The notes below the pieces were generated by a model. That model saw only the letters and a list, made by a program, of their open reading frames with translations, did not search any database and had not been told where the DNA came from. From Microcoleus sp. bin48.metabat.b7b8b9.023 (lineage in GTDB: Bacteria; Cyanobacteriota; Cyanobacteriia; Cyanobacteriales; Microcoleaceae): DNA of 64,000 nt. The stretch lies in NCBI RefSeq assembly GCF_013299185.1, contig NZ_JAAFKG010000030.1, positions 27,196 through 91,195 on the forward strand. Direction: 5' to 3'. A program made the position numbers and the translations under genes. Shown here one piece after another: positions 10,059-17,806 of this stretch (the stretch's first letter is position 1; the number at the start of each line of letters is the position of its first letter).

Positions 10059-10264
10059 AAACACATTCCATAGATGGTACTATGAATTTTCGATTGGGAA
10101 ATTTGGATCGATTAGGTCAACCGCAAATGTCAGGCAGATAAACACAGATTAACGCAGATAATTTCAAGATATTTCGGATTTTTTGCAAGAGTTATATTAT
10201 TCACAAATCAAACAGGACTTCTGTAGCAAGTCTCGCAATTAAATAAAAATATTAGGATTTAAAA

Positions 10265-13200
10265 ATGGCAATTTTACACGGCAGTTGGCTACTGGAAAAC
10301 GAAAAAAGTGGCTTATTTATTTGGGGAGAAACTTGGCGTAAAATTGGGGCGATAGATACCGTTAAATCGGGGATGAGTCTACAGCATCCTTTGGCAATGA
10401 CGGAATCTGAACTGAAGACTTTTCTAACTTCCTTGCAGCAGTCGGGCAAACTCAACTGGCAATTACCCGAAAACGCAGATATTCAGGAGAAAAGCAAGAA
10501 GACTAGACGATCGCCCAAAACGACCACCGCAGCCCCTCCCACCGGGGATTTATCGATTCAGAGGCAAGTTCGGGCGATCGCACTTCCCACCCAAATTTCG
10601 GCAGACAATGCAGCCCTAATCCCGCAGCACTCAGCAGCGGCAGCACTGGATGAACCAGCTAAAACTGAGGAAATTTATCTTTATCCCTGGCAAGTCGAAG
10701 GTTATTTTCTCAACCCTCAAGCAGCTTTTGTTTTTTTGCAATCACTGCCACTCAATAGCACAGAACCAGACTCTTTTGTCGGATCGGATTTGCGTTTTTG
10801 GTCTCATATTGCTAGGTGGAGTTTGGATTTGTTGGCGAGGTGCAAATTTTTGCCAGCATTGGAAACACAATCCGACGGTTCTGCTATTGCTAAATGGCAA
10901 CCTTTGTTAGATAGTTCTACAGATACACTCCGCCTCGCTACTTTTGCCAAGCAAATGCCGACAGGTTGTCGAATGTATCAGAAGCAGGAAGAAGGAAGAG
11001 GGAAGAAGGAAGAAGGAAGAGGGAAGAAGGAAGAAGGAAGAGGGAAGAAGGAAGAAGGAAGAGGGGAGAAGAAAGAAGGAAGAGGGGAGAAGGAAGAAAG
11101 GAAAAGCGAAGCAGAAATCGGGGAATTGGCTTTGGCGGTGGATTTGCCGGTGGGGGCGGAGGATTTGGTGTTGGGGTTTTTGAGCAGTGTGGTAGATTGT
11201 GAAGTGCGATCGGCTTCGAGGGCTGCGCTAACGGCTGCTGGCTCAACTTTAGATATCAAAACAGTTTCTCCAACCCGCGAATGGTTGCAAGCTTTGCAGC
11301 AGGAATCTGGGATTGTACAAGCAGAATCAGCAGCTTTGGAAAAGTTGGCAACCAAGCTGACTGCTTGGGCTGCACCGCTGCAAAATCAACTATCTCAGCA
11401 AAATCAATTTCACACTTGTTTTCAACTAATACCGCCGTCGCCCGGCAAAGTTAACTGGAGTTTGAATTATTGCTTGCAAGCAGTAGATGAAACTGATTTT
11501 TTGGTAGATGCGACAACTGTTTGGAACAACTCAGTCGAGCGTTTAAATTATGCGGGGCGGACAATTGAATTGCCTCAAGAAACTTTGCTCAGCGGCTTGG
11601 GTTTAGCCTCGAAACTTTATCCGTTAATTGAACCGAGTTTGCAAGCACAACGACCGCAATCTTGTCAACTAAATCCGCTGCAAGCTTACGAGTTTATTAA
11701 GTCTGTGGCTTGGCGGTTTGCTGATAGCGGGTTGGGCGTAGTTTTGCCGCCGAGTTTGACAAAGGCTGATGGTTGGGCGAGTCGTTTGGGTTTGAGTATT
11801 CAAGCGGAAACAACCCCCCCCAACCCCCCCTTGCTAAGGGGGGGAGCAGGAGAAAGTGGCGGCGGGCTGGGCTTGCAAAGTCTGTTAAGTTTTAAGTGGG
11901 AATTGACGATCGGCGGACAGCGCATTTCTAAGGCAGAATTTGACCGATTGATCGCGTTGAATTCGCCTTTGGTGGAAATTAACGGCGAGTGGGTGGAGTT
12001 GCGCGCCACCGATGTCAGGGCGGCTCAAAGTTTCTTTGCTAGTCGCAAAGAGCAAATGACTCTTTCTTTGGAAGATGCTTTGCGGTTGGCTTCGGGCGAT
12101 TCTCAGATGATTGAAAAGTTGCCTGTGGTGAATTTTGAAGCAACTGGTCAACTTCAGGAATTGTTGAATACTTTAAATAATAATGAGGCCGTAAGTGCGA
12201 TCGCGCCAGCTAGTTTCCGAGGAGAATTGCGGCCTTATCAAGCGTTGGGAGTTGGCTGGCTTGCCTTCTTAGAACGCTGGGGTTTGGGTGCTTGTCTCGC
12301 GGACGATATGGGTTGTGGTAAGACCCCTCAACTAATTGCATTATTATTACATTTACAAGAAAATCAAGCTCTGAAAAATCCCACATTACTGGTTTGTCCG
12401 ACATCAGTCTTGGGGAATTGGGAACGCGAAGTCAAGAAGTTTGGCCCGACGTTGAAAGTATTACTACATTATGGAGACCAACGCGCTAAAGGCAAAGCAT
12501 TTGCGGCCGCAATTAAGGGAAAAGATTTAATAGTTACCAGTTACTCCCTGGTGTTTCGCGATGCTAAAGAAATTCAAAGCACTAAATGGCAGGGATTGGT
12601 TTTAGATGAAGCGCAAAACATTAAGAATTCTGAGGCGAAACAGTCGCAAGCAGTGCGGCAAATCGAAGCATCTTTTAGAATTGCGCTGACGGGAACTCCG
12701 GTGGAAAATAGATTGCAAGAATTGTGGTCAATTTTAGAGTTTCTCAATCCCGGATATTTGGGCCCGCGCAATTTCTTTCAGCGCCGGTTTGCAATTCCGA
12801 TCGAGAAATATGGAGATAGAGAATCATTGCATACTTTGCGATCGCTCGTGCAGCCTTTCATCCTCCGCCGCCTCAAAACCGACAAGTCAATCATCCAAGA
12901 TTTGCCGGAAAAACAGGAAATGACTGTATTTTGCGGGCTCGCGTCAGGACAGGCGGCACTATATCAGAAAGTAGTTGAAGAGTCAATCGCTAATTTAGAA
13001 TCAGCCGAAGGCATTCAGCGCCGGGGCATGATTCTGGCTTTGCTGGTCAAACTGAAGCAACTTTGCAACCATCCTGCCCTTGTAAAAGCAGAAGGTAAGC
13101 CCAAAGAATTGAGCATTAACAGCCAAGAATCGGGAAAATTGCAGCGGTTGGTGGAAATGTTGGAAGAGGTGGTCGCTGAGGGCGATAGGGCTTTGATTTT

Positions 13201-13684
13201 CACTCAATTTGCTGAATGGGGAAAACTCCTGAAACCGCATCTAGAACAGCATTTGGGGCGAGAAGTTTTGTTTTTGTACGGCAGCATTAAGCAGCAGCAG
13301 CGGGAAGAAATGATCGATCGCTTCCAGCACGATCCGCAAGGCCCGCCGATTATGATATTATCGTTGAAAGCTGGCGGTACAGGCTTAAATTTAACTAGAG
13401 CTACTCACGTTTTCCACTACGATAGATGGTGGAATCCCGCAGTAGAAAATCAGGCAACTGACCGCGTATTTCGGATCGGTCAAACGAGAAATGTGCAAGT
13501 TCACAAATTTGTCTGTACTGGCACCTTAGAGGAGAAAATTCACGATATGATCGAAAGTAAGAAAGCTCTAGCCGAACAAGTAGTCAGCGCGGGCGAAAAC
13601 TGGCTGACTGAACTCGATACTGACCAACTTCGCAATTTACTAATTCTCGATCGCAATGCTATCATAGAAACAGAAGAAGAATAA
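10265..13684 (+). CDS. SNF2/Rad54-family ATP-dependent DNA helicase-like protein
   Basis: Swi2/Snf2 superfamily DNA translocase. The N-terminal half (to about residue 640) is a bacterial SNF2-associated region. The motor has Walker A LADDMGCGKT (the usual Leu before GKT is Cys), Walker B VLDEAQNIKN, motif III LTGTPVENRLQELW, and helicase-C motifs GGTGLNLT and QATDRVFRIGQTRNVQVHKF. Two low-complexity inserts interrupt the N-terminal half: a seven-residue E-E-G-R-G-K-K repeat at about residues 241-280, and a short insert at about 516-527 encoded by a C-run/G-run palindrome. Both are made of sequence types found in intergenic DNA. Start ATG is preceded by an A/T-rich leader. A SWIM zinc-finger gene follows in the same direction, a known SNF2/SWIM pairing, so the two probably work together on DNA. 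Confidence 0.95.
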   Translation: MAILHGSWLLENEKSGLFIWGETWRKIGAIDTVKSGMSLQHPLAMTESELKTFLTSLQQSGKLNWQLPENADIQEKSKKTRRSPKTTTAAPPTGDLSIQRQVRAIALPTQISADNAALIPQHSAAAALDEPAKTEEIYLYPWQVEGYFLNPQAAFVFLQSLPLNSTEPDSFVGSDLRFWSHIARWSLDLLARCKFLPALETQSDGSAIAKWQPLLDSSTDTLRLATFAKQMPTGCRMYQKQEEGRGKKEEGRGKKEEGRGKKEEGRGEKKEGRGEKEERKSEAEIGELALAVDLPVGAEDLVLGFLSSVVDCEVRSASRAALTAAGSTLDIKTVSPTREWLQALQQESGIVQAESAALEKLATKLTAWAAPLQNQLSQQNQFHTCFQLIPPSPGKVNWSLNYCLQAVDETDFLVDATTVWNNSVERLNYAGRTIELPQETLLSGLGLASKLYPLIEPSLQAQRPQSCQLNPLQAYEFIKSVAWRFADSGLGVVLPPSLTKADGWASRLGLSIQAETTPPNPPLLRGGAGESGGGLGLQSLLSFKWELTIGGQRISKAEFDRLIALNSPLVEINGEWVELRATDVRAAQSFFASRKEQMTLSLEDALRLASGDSQMIEKLPVVNFEATGQLQELLNTLNNNEAVSAIAPASFRGELRPYQALGVGWLAFLERWGLGACLADDMGCGKTPQLIALLLHLQENQALKNPTLLVCPTSVLGNWEREVKKFGPTLKVLLHYGDQRAKGKAFAAAIKGKDLIVTSYSLVFRDAKEIQSTKWQGLVLDEAQNIKNSEAKQSQAVRQIEASFRIALTGTPVENRLQELWSILEFLNPGYLGPRNFFQRRFAIPIEKYGDRESLHTLRSLVQPFILRRLKTDKSIIQDLPEKQEMTVFCGLASGQAALYQKVVEESIANLESAEGIQRRGMILALLVKLKQLCNHPALVKAEGKPKELSINSQESGKLQRLVEMLEEVVAEGDRALIFTQFAEWGKLLKPHLEQHLGREVLFLYGSIKQQQREEMIDRFQHDPQGPPIMILSLKAGGTGLNLTRATHVFHYDRWWNPAVENQATDRVFRIGQTRNVQVHKFVCTGTLEEKIHDMIESKKALAEQVVSAGENWLTELDTDQLRNLLILDRNAIIETEEE
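10986..11103. repeat. In-frame GGAAGAAGGAAGAGG tandem repeat inside the SNF2 gene
   Basis: About five to six copies of a 21-nt purine-rich unit keep the reading frame and encode a highly charged Glu/Arg/Gly/Lys tract. The complementary form (cttccttcttcc) is abundant in intergenic DNA at 13800-13910, 16500-16590 and 22540, so an intergenic tandem repeat appears to have entered or expanded within a coding sequence. Confidence 0.85.
11812..11845. repeat. In-frame CCCCCC-TTGCTAA-GGGGGG palindrome inside the SNF2 gene
   Basis: Runs of C (11813-11828) are followed by TTGCTAA and a G run, forming a strong hairpin. Read in frame it encodes TTPPNPPLLRGGAG. This looks like a small palindromic repeat element captured by the coding sequence between two regions of normal protein sequence. 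Confidence 0.75.
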
Positions 13685-13689
13685 TTTTT

Positions 13690-13912
13690 AGGTTCGTAGT
13701 GAGGACTTCAGTCCTTCTTAAACGCGGACTAAAGTCCTCACTACAAACCTTATTATTTTTTTCTTATTTTTGCGGACTAAAGTCCTCACTACAAACCTTC
13801 TTCCTTCTTCCTTCTTCCTTATTTTTGCGGACTAAAGTCCTCACTACAAACCTTCTTCTTCTTCCTTCTTCCTTCTTCCTTCTTCCTTCTTCCTTCTTCC
13901 TTCTTCCTTCGG
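13690..13912. repeat. Repeat cluster between the SNF2 and SWIM genes
   Basis: Three copies of the GGACTAAAGTCCTCACTACAAACC repeat family (the first pair forming a hairpin with the arm at 13691-13711) are followed by about ten CTTCTTC/CTTCC units that run to 3 bases before the SWIM gene start. The 231-base gap consists almost entirely of repeats; the apparent ORF here is repeat-derived. Confidence 0.85.
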
Positions 13913-13915
13913 CTT

Positions 13916-14743
13916 ATGATTGACAGAGAATGGTGGACGCAACAATGGCTCGATTTAATCAATACCTACCGCTTCAAAAAGCGATTAGAACGTGGGTGGC
14001 AATATGCTCGCGAAGGTAAAGTTCTCAGTATTAAATTTCCCAATCAAGAAGTAATAGCTATAGTTCAAGGTAGCGAACCAAAACCCTATCAAGTTTCTTT
14101 GGGACTCGATACCTTGAGCGATGAAGATTGGGAATACGTGATTGAAAATATGTCGCAAAGAGCGGTTTTTTCAGCTAAACTATTAGCAGGAGAAATGCCT
14201 CACAATATTGAAGATGTATTTGCCGCGGCCGGAAAAACCCTATTTCCGTTAAGTTTGTCAGATATTCGATCGCGCTGTAGCTGTCCTGACCCGAAAAATC
14301 CTTGCAAACACATCAGTGCAGTATACTACTTATTGGGCGATCGCTTCGGCGAAGACCCCTTTGTACTGTTTCAACTGCGCGGTAGAACCAAAGAACAAAT
14401 TTTAACCGCACTCCGTCAGAGACGGGGTACCCAAGCAGAGGAAAATTCCCAGCCAAGCACCGATGACAATTCCCCCGCCGCGAATGCTAAAGTGCCAAAG
14501 GTCGATCGCTTTTGGGAATACAACCAGCAGCTAGAATCATCTCTAGTCGTGATTGTGCCACCGCCCAGCAGCGAAACAGTATTAGATATTTTAGGCCCCA
14601 TTCCCCTCGCAACCGACGGCAAACTCACAACTACCAAATCCTCCCCCGCATCAGACGCCATCAAACAGCATTTGAGCAAAATCTACCAAACAGTTAGCCA
14701 GCAAGCAGTTTTAGCCGCACTGAAACGAAGTGAAGCAGACTAA
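13916..14743 (+). CDS. SWIM zinc-finger domain protein
   Basis: 275-aa protein with a SWIM zinc finger at about residues 120-135 (CSCPDPKNPCKH, pattern CxC...CxH), preceded by a region typical of bacterial SWIM proteins (RGWQYAREGKVLSI, LDTLSDEDWEYVIENM). SWIM proteins are often partners of SNF2 ATPases, and here the gene directly follows one. The start codon sits right after a long CTTCC repeat block, so no normal ribosome-binding site is visible; the first good Met is used. The C-terminal 100 residues (after about 175) are low-complexity and poorly conserved looking. Confidence 0.9.
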   Translation: MIDREWWTQQWLDLINTYRFKKRLERGWQYAREGKVLSIKFPNQEVIAIVQGSEPKPYQVSLGLDTLSDEDWEYVIENMSQRAVFSAKLLAGEMPHNIEDVFAAAGKTLFPLSLSDIRSRCSCPDPKNPCKHISAVYYLLGDRFGEDPFVLFQLRGRTKEQILTALRQRRGTQAEENSQPSTDDNSPAANAKVPKVDRFWEYNQQLESSLVVIVPPPSSETVLDILGPIPLATDGKLTTTKSSPASDAIKQHLSKIYQTVSQQAVLAALKRSEAD

Positions 14744-14778
14744 AAGATTATTCTTTCTTTGTTTCTGGGAATTACGCA

Positions 14779-14966
14779 AAGTCTAAGAAACCCGGTTTCT
14801 GAGAAAATATCTGCTGGGTAGCAAAACATTTCGAGAGAAACCGGGTTTCTGGGAATTATGCAAAGTCTAAGAAACCTGGTTTCTGAGAAAATATCTATAT
14901 GGATGGCAAAACATTTCCATAGAAACAGGGTTTCGGCGAATTATCCATCAGGTTAAGAAACCCGAC
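14779..14966. repeat. Cluster of AGAAACC(C/G)GGTTTCT palindromic repeats
   Basis: At least five copies of the core GAAACCCGGTTTCT or its degenerate forms, spaced by about 40 bases of related sequence ('gcaaaacatttc', 'gagaaaatatct'). The same family recurs at about 28.26, 32.34, 35.02, 58.60, 60.03, 60.87 and 63.35 kb. The gap 14744-15154 also holds an unexplained GC-richer stretch near 15010-15100 with no open frame I can support. Confidence 0.85.
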
Positions 14967-15154
14967 TCTAATAGCTGGTAAAAGTATAGTCATCTATGAC
15001 ATGACGTGGGAGGCATCAAGTCCCTCCCCTTTCGCTTTCACTTCGAGCGGATTGACCCGCCTCGGCTGAGCTACGCCCACGACCTATCCCATCGCTAAAA
15101 GCATTTGGGATTGCTTTTCTCAAAATATTATACCAAATTCAAAAAATAAGAGAA

Positions 15155-15265
15155 CTAATTGCGCTTGGCAGAAGGCGGGTTGGTGAAACGCAACCAAGTT
15201 GCTAAAGTAGCTACGGCGAAAACTGAAGCAAAGCCGAACGTCAAGAAAGTTTCAAAGGCTGACAT
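15155..15265 (-). CDS. Small single-span membrane protein, 36 aa
   Basis: A short reading frame begins MSAFETFLTFGFASVF, continues through one hydrophobic segment (residues about 6-25) and ends in a polar tail (FTNPPSAKRN). A good ribosome-binding site (AAGAGGAA) lies 7-9 bases before the ATG. Size, single helix and short basic tail resemble the small subunits of photosystems, cytochrome b6f or NDH-1, but I cannot match it to a named one. It is isolated, and the following HAD gene has the same orientation. Coding evidence is the ribosome-binding site, the membrane profile and the clean stop. The function is unknown. Confidence 0.65.
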   Translation of the reverse strand: MSAFETFLTFGFASVFAVATLATWLRFTNPPSAKRN

Positions 15266-15402
15266 AATACTGTTCCTCTTTATTTTGAGCGATCGAGTAA
15301 ATCTTTTCCTTTTTCTTTATATCAGCCTCAATCAATTTCTTCAACCTGTCCGGACATAAAGTATTTACTACTTTACAATGTAAAATATTTCTTTACAAAA
15401 AG

Positions 15403-16041
15403 TTACAGTCTTCCCAGATTACTCATAATATCGAGCAATTCCTGAGGCCGTTCAATCAAAAAATCGGGATTGTGTGCAGCCAAAACTTCCTGAGAATTAA
15501 AACCCCAACTTACCGAAATTACCTTAATACCAGTTTTTCTAGCAGCATCTATATCTCGGATTTCATCTCCTACATACACGACTTCTTCAGGATTTATATG
15601 CTCTTTTTTCAGCCATTTATTAATAACTTTATGTTTGCCAAAAGTTGAACCCGAGTAAATAAAGCTGAAAGTGTTTTGCAACCCGTTGATTTCTAGCAAG
15701 GCTAAGACATTCTCTTGGGAATTAGAGGTGATAATGCCTAGTTGAAAGCCAAGGTTCTTTAACTCCAGCAAAACTTCTTTAATTCCCGCAAATAATTCAA
15801 TATTAGGAATTTCGCTGTGCAACTCTGCTTTCAATTTTCTAATCAGCAGCGGGAATTTGAAGAGAGAAATTCCAGAATACCGGAGGATTTGCCAAGAAGT
15901 TAAGTTGCTCAATTGAGCCAGTTCATCTTTTGTCGCAGACTTAAAGCCGAATTCTACTGACAAACGGTTGGTGATATTCAGGAGAATATCGATTGTATCT
16001 GCTAAAGTACCGTCAAAATCAAAAATAATTACTTTCGTCAT
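15403..16041 (-). CDS. HAD-superfamily phosphatase (phosphoglycolate phosphatase-like)
   Basis: 212-aa haloacid-dehalogenase hydrolase with all four motifs: nucleophile DFDGTLADT (Asp9/Asp11), motif II Ser in GIITSNSQENV, the conserved Lys of FGKHKVI, and motif IV YVGDEIRDIDAARKTG. The helical cap after motif I is of the phosphoglycolate-phosphatase/beta-phosphoglucomutase type. The substrate cannot be read from sequence; removal of 2-phosphoglycolate (photorespiration or DNA repair) is one possibility. It is downstream of, and in the same direction as, the two tRNA-like genes. Confidence 0.9.
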   Translation of the reverse strand: MTKVIIFDFDGTLADTIDILLNITNRLSVEFGFKSATKDELAQLSNLTSWQILRYSGISLFKFPLLIRKLKAELHSEIPNIELFAGIKEVLLELKNLGFQLGIITSNSQENVLALLEINGLQNTFSFIYSGSTFGKHKVINKWLKKEHINPEEVVYVGDEIRDIDAARKTGIKVISVSWGFNSQEVLAAHNPDFLIERPQELLDIMSNLGRL

Positions 16042-16117
16042 TGGGGAAGATTACATCACGAAGGGTAAATCTCTTCTATATTACTCATTGCCTTTTGATT
16101 GTTAACGCAAAAAAAGA

Positions 16118-16189
16118 TAGCAACGGCGGGAATCGCACCCGCATCTCCCGGTATACTCCAGGGAATTCTACCATTTAAACTACGTTGCT
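16118..16189 (-). tRNA. tRNA-like gene with abnormal anticodon arm (degenerate or non-decoding)
   Basis: The acceptor stem AGCAACG/CGTTGCT (7 bp) and T-stem GCGGG/CCCGC are perfect, the D arm has TGGTA, and the total length is 72 nt. The anticodon arm is abnormal. Forcing the standard layout gives stem CCCTG/CCGGG with one mismatch and loop GAGTATA, where position 33 is A instead of the universal U; the alternative pairing leaves a bulged base and a six-base loop. The T-loop is TGCGATT rather than TTCGATT. The overall backbone resembles a glycine tRNA. It may be a tRNA pseudogene or a tRNA with a role other than decoding. Confidence 0.6.
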
Positions 16190-16191
16190 GG

Positions 16192-16264
16192 TGGCAGCGA
16201 ACCGAATCAAACGGTTGTCTCTCGCCTTGAAGAGGCGATCGCTCTACCACTAAGCTACACTGCC
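16192..16264 (-). tRNA. tRNA-like gene, Glu(UUC)-like, abnormal position 33
   Basis: The acceptor stem GGCAGTG/CGCTGCC, D-stem GCTT/GAGC, anticodon stem TCGCC/GGCGA and T-stem AACCG/CGGTT all pair. The anticodon loop is TCTTCAA, giving anticodon TTC (Glu) but with C at position 33 where U is expected; the T-loop is TTTGATT instead of TTCGATT. The discriminator A is followed by CC, and the next base is the first base of the second tRNA-like gene, so the two abut with only two bases between them. The folding makes a tRNA origin clear, but normal decoding is doubtful. Confidence 0.65.
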
Positions 16265-16343
16265 ACATTGCATTATACATTTTAAATGCCACAATTTGAG
16301 AATCGTAAAACTGATGCACCTAGACATAAATAACTATAAAGTA

Positions 16344-16469
16344 GGGTGCGTCAGTTGCGATAATTGTTATTTCCTGCTAACACTCTCAAAACTGACGCAC
16401 CAATTTTTCCCGATGCGTCAGTTTTGAAATATTTCATTTATCTCAAATTTTTTCTAGCTGACGCACCCC
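16344..16469. repeat. Inverted repeats with GGGTGCGTCAG ends
   Basis: The segment begins GGGTGCGTCAG and ends CTGACGCACCCC, with internal inverted copies of ACTGACGCACC and TGCGTCAGTTTTGA, forming a MITE-like fold-back. It fills much of the 330-base gap between the tRNA-like pair and the SDR gene; the rest (16490-16590) is TTCCTTCTT-type repeat with no gene visible. Confidence 0.7.
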
Positions 16470-16594
16470 ACAAATAAATCATAAATCACAACTTCTTCCT
16501 TTTTCCTTCTTGCGACTTTCATCAAACAGAATTCGTGACATCCGCTACATCCGCTACATAATCCGTTGCCGAACTTCCTTCTTCCTTCTACTTA

Positions 16595-17770
16595 TCACCA
16601 GGGCGAATCAGCATAATCTTTAAATAATTTACCATAAACATAGCGTTTCTCATTTATGCCCGCATAAATCGGGGCGCAAATTCGTGCCGCCGCATCTATC
16701 GCATCAAAAGGAGGTTGAACGCCCCGTGCTTGCATCGTTAAAACTTGAGGATGAGGGTGTAGAAAACTCACCCATCCCGGATCGACTGCATTCATAAAAA
16801 TCTTGTGTTTGGCGTACTCTTTGGCGCAGGTGCGAGTCATCATGTTCAGTGAGGCTTTTGCCATGTTAGTATGCGGGTGACGCCAAGATTTGTCACCGTC
16901 AAATTGCCCTTCTTTTGAAGAAATATTGATAATATATTTGCAGTTGTCTGGAAGATTGTTCATTAGTCGCTTGAGCCTGCTGTTGATTGCAAAAGGAGCG
17001 ATTGCATTGATTACATGAACTTCTAACAACTCCAAAATGCTCACCTCATCGTCTTTCATCAGCCAACTGTTGAAAGGGCGCAAATCTATTTGCTGTCCGT
17101 CGCTATCGTACATCCCCACCGGAAACCAACTAGGGTTATCTTCCTCTGATATCAAGTTTTCTCCATCCAAAGAGACAGCTAAAGTGCTGAGAGTTTTACT
17201 GTCTGAATCTTCGGGTGCGATCGACTTTTTTGACATATCGCCACCAATATTATCAGCCAAAAAGTGCGTTCGCGCTACCAGCCGCTTAATTTCCGCAGGC
17301 AAAACCTCGAAAGGCAGAGCCTCTAAATCCCTCAAATGCTGGTAAAATTCCGGAGGACGACGAACGGTTTGAGCCGCATTGTTGACAATAATATCGAGTC
17401 GGGGATAGCAAGATGTGAGGTGTTCTGCAAAACGCTCAACCTTCGCAATATACCGCAAGTCTAACTCGTAAACGTGCAGGCGATCGCCCCAATCGCCAAA
17501 ATCCGGTTCTCCAGCATACCTTTTAGCAGCATCGCGAGGAAAACGAGTGGTAACAATTACCGAAGCACCAGCCCTCAGCAACCTCAGAGTTACAGCATAG
17601 CCAATTTTTACCCTCGCTCCCGTCACCAAAGCAAACAGTCCCTGCAAATTAGCCGTTTCGTTGCGTTTTGCATAATTCACTTCGCCACAATCACAACACA
17701 AACCGCTATAAAAAAAATGCGGCTGTTGAAAACTATTCTTGCAGACAAAACAGCGTTGCCGTTTATCCAT
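16595..17770 (-). CDS. Atypical short-chain dehydrogenase/reductase with N-terminal zinc ribbon
   Basis: Rossmann-fold SDR: cofactor motif LVTGARVKIGYAV, NNAA motif (IIVNNAAQTV) and NISSKEG with the catalytic Ser region. The usual YxxxK is changed: the Lys is in NMAKASLNMM but the Tyr position is Thr. Before the SDR domain are about 40 residues with two CxxC pairs (RCFVCKNSF, LCCDCGEVNY), a likely zinc ribbon. The start at 17770 (MDKRQRCF) is chosen because GAGGGATTG lies just upstream; the longer frame uses TTG at 17797. The loss of Tyr may mean altered or lost dehydrogenase chemistry. Substrate unknown. Confidence 0.88.
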   Translation of the reverse strand: MDKRQRCFVCKNSFQQPHFFYSGLCCDCGEVNYAKRNETANLQGLFALVTGARVKIGYAVTLRLLRAGASVIVTTRFPRDAAKRYAGEPDFGDWGDRLHVYELDLRYIAKVERFAEHLTSCYPRLDIIVNNAAQTVRRPPEFYQHLRDLEALPFEVLPAEIKRLVARTHFLADNIGGDMSKKSIAPEDSDSKTLSTLAVSLDGENLISEEDNPSWFPVGMYDSDGQQIDLRPFNSWLMKDDEVSILELLEVHVINAIAPFAINSRLKRLMNNLPDNCKYIINISSKEGQFDGDKSWRHPHTNMAKASLNMMTRTCAKEYAKHKIFMNAVDPGWVSFLHPHPQVLTMQARGVQPPFDAIDAAARICAPIYAGINEKRYVYGKLFKDYADSPW

Positions 17771-17806
17771 ATTCAATCCCTCATAGAAATCAAACAAGAC
17801 TAATTA

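Noticed and set aside
11000..11183. ORFs of about 78-125 codons in other frames over the purine repeat of the SNF2 gene
   Set aside because: They are by-products of the repetitive GGAAGAAGG sequence; the SNF2 frame is continuous and conserved on both sides.
13699..13923. 74-codon ORF before the SWIM gene
   Set aside because: It consists only of repeats (GGACTAAAGTCC and CTTCC) and has no protein-like composition.
15159..15359. 66-codon plus-strand ORF
   Set aside because: It is the opposite strand of the 36-residue membrane protein, which has the better ribosome-binding site and a TM profile.
16056..16319. 87-codon minus-strand ORF
   Set aside because: It runs through both tRNA-like genes, whose secondary structure explains the sequence.
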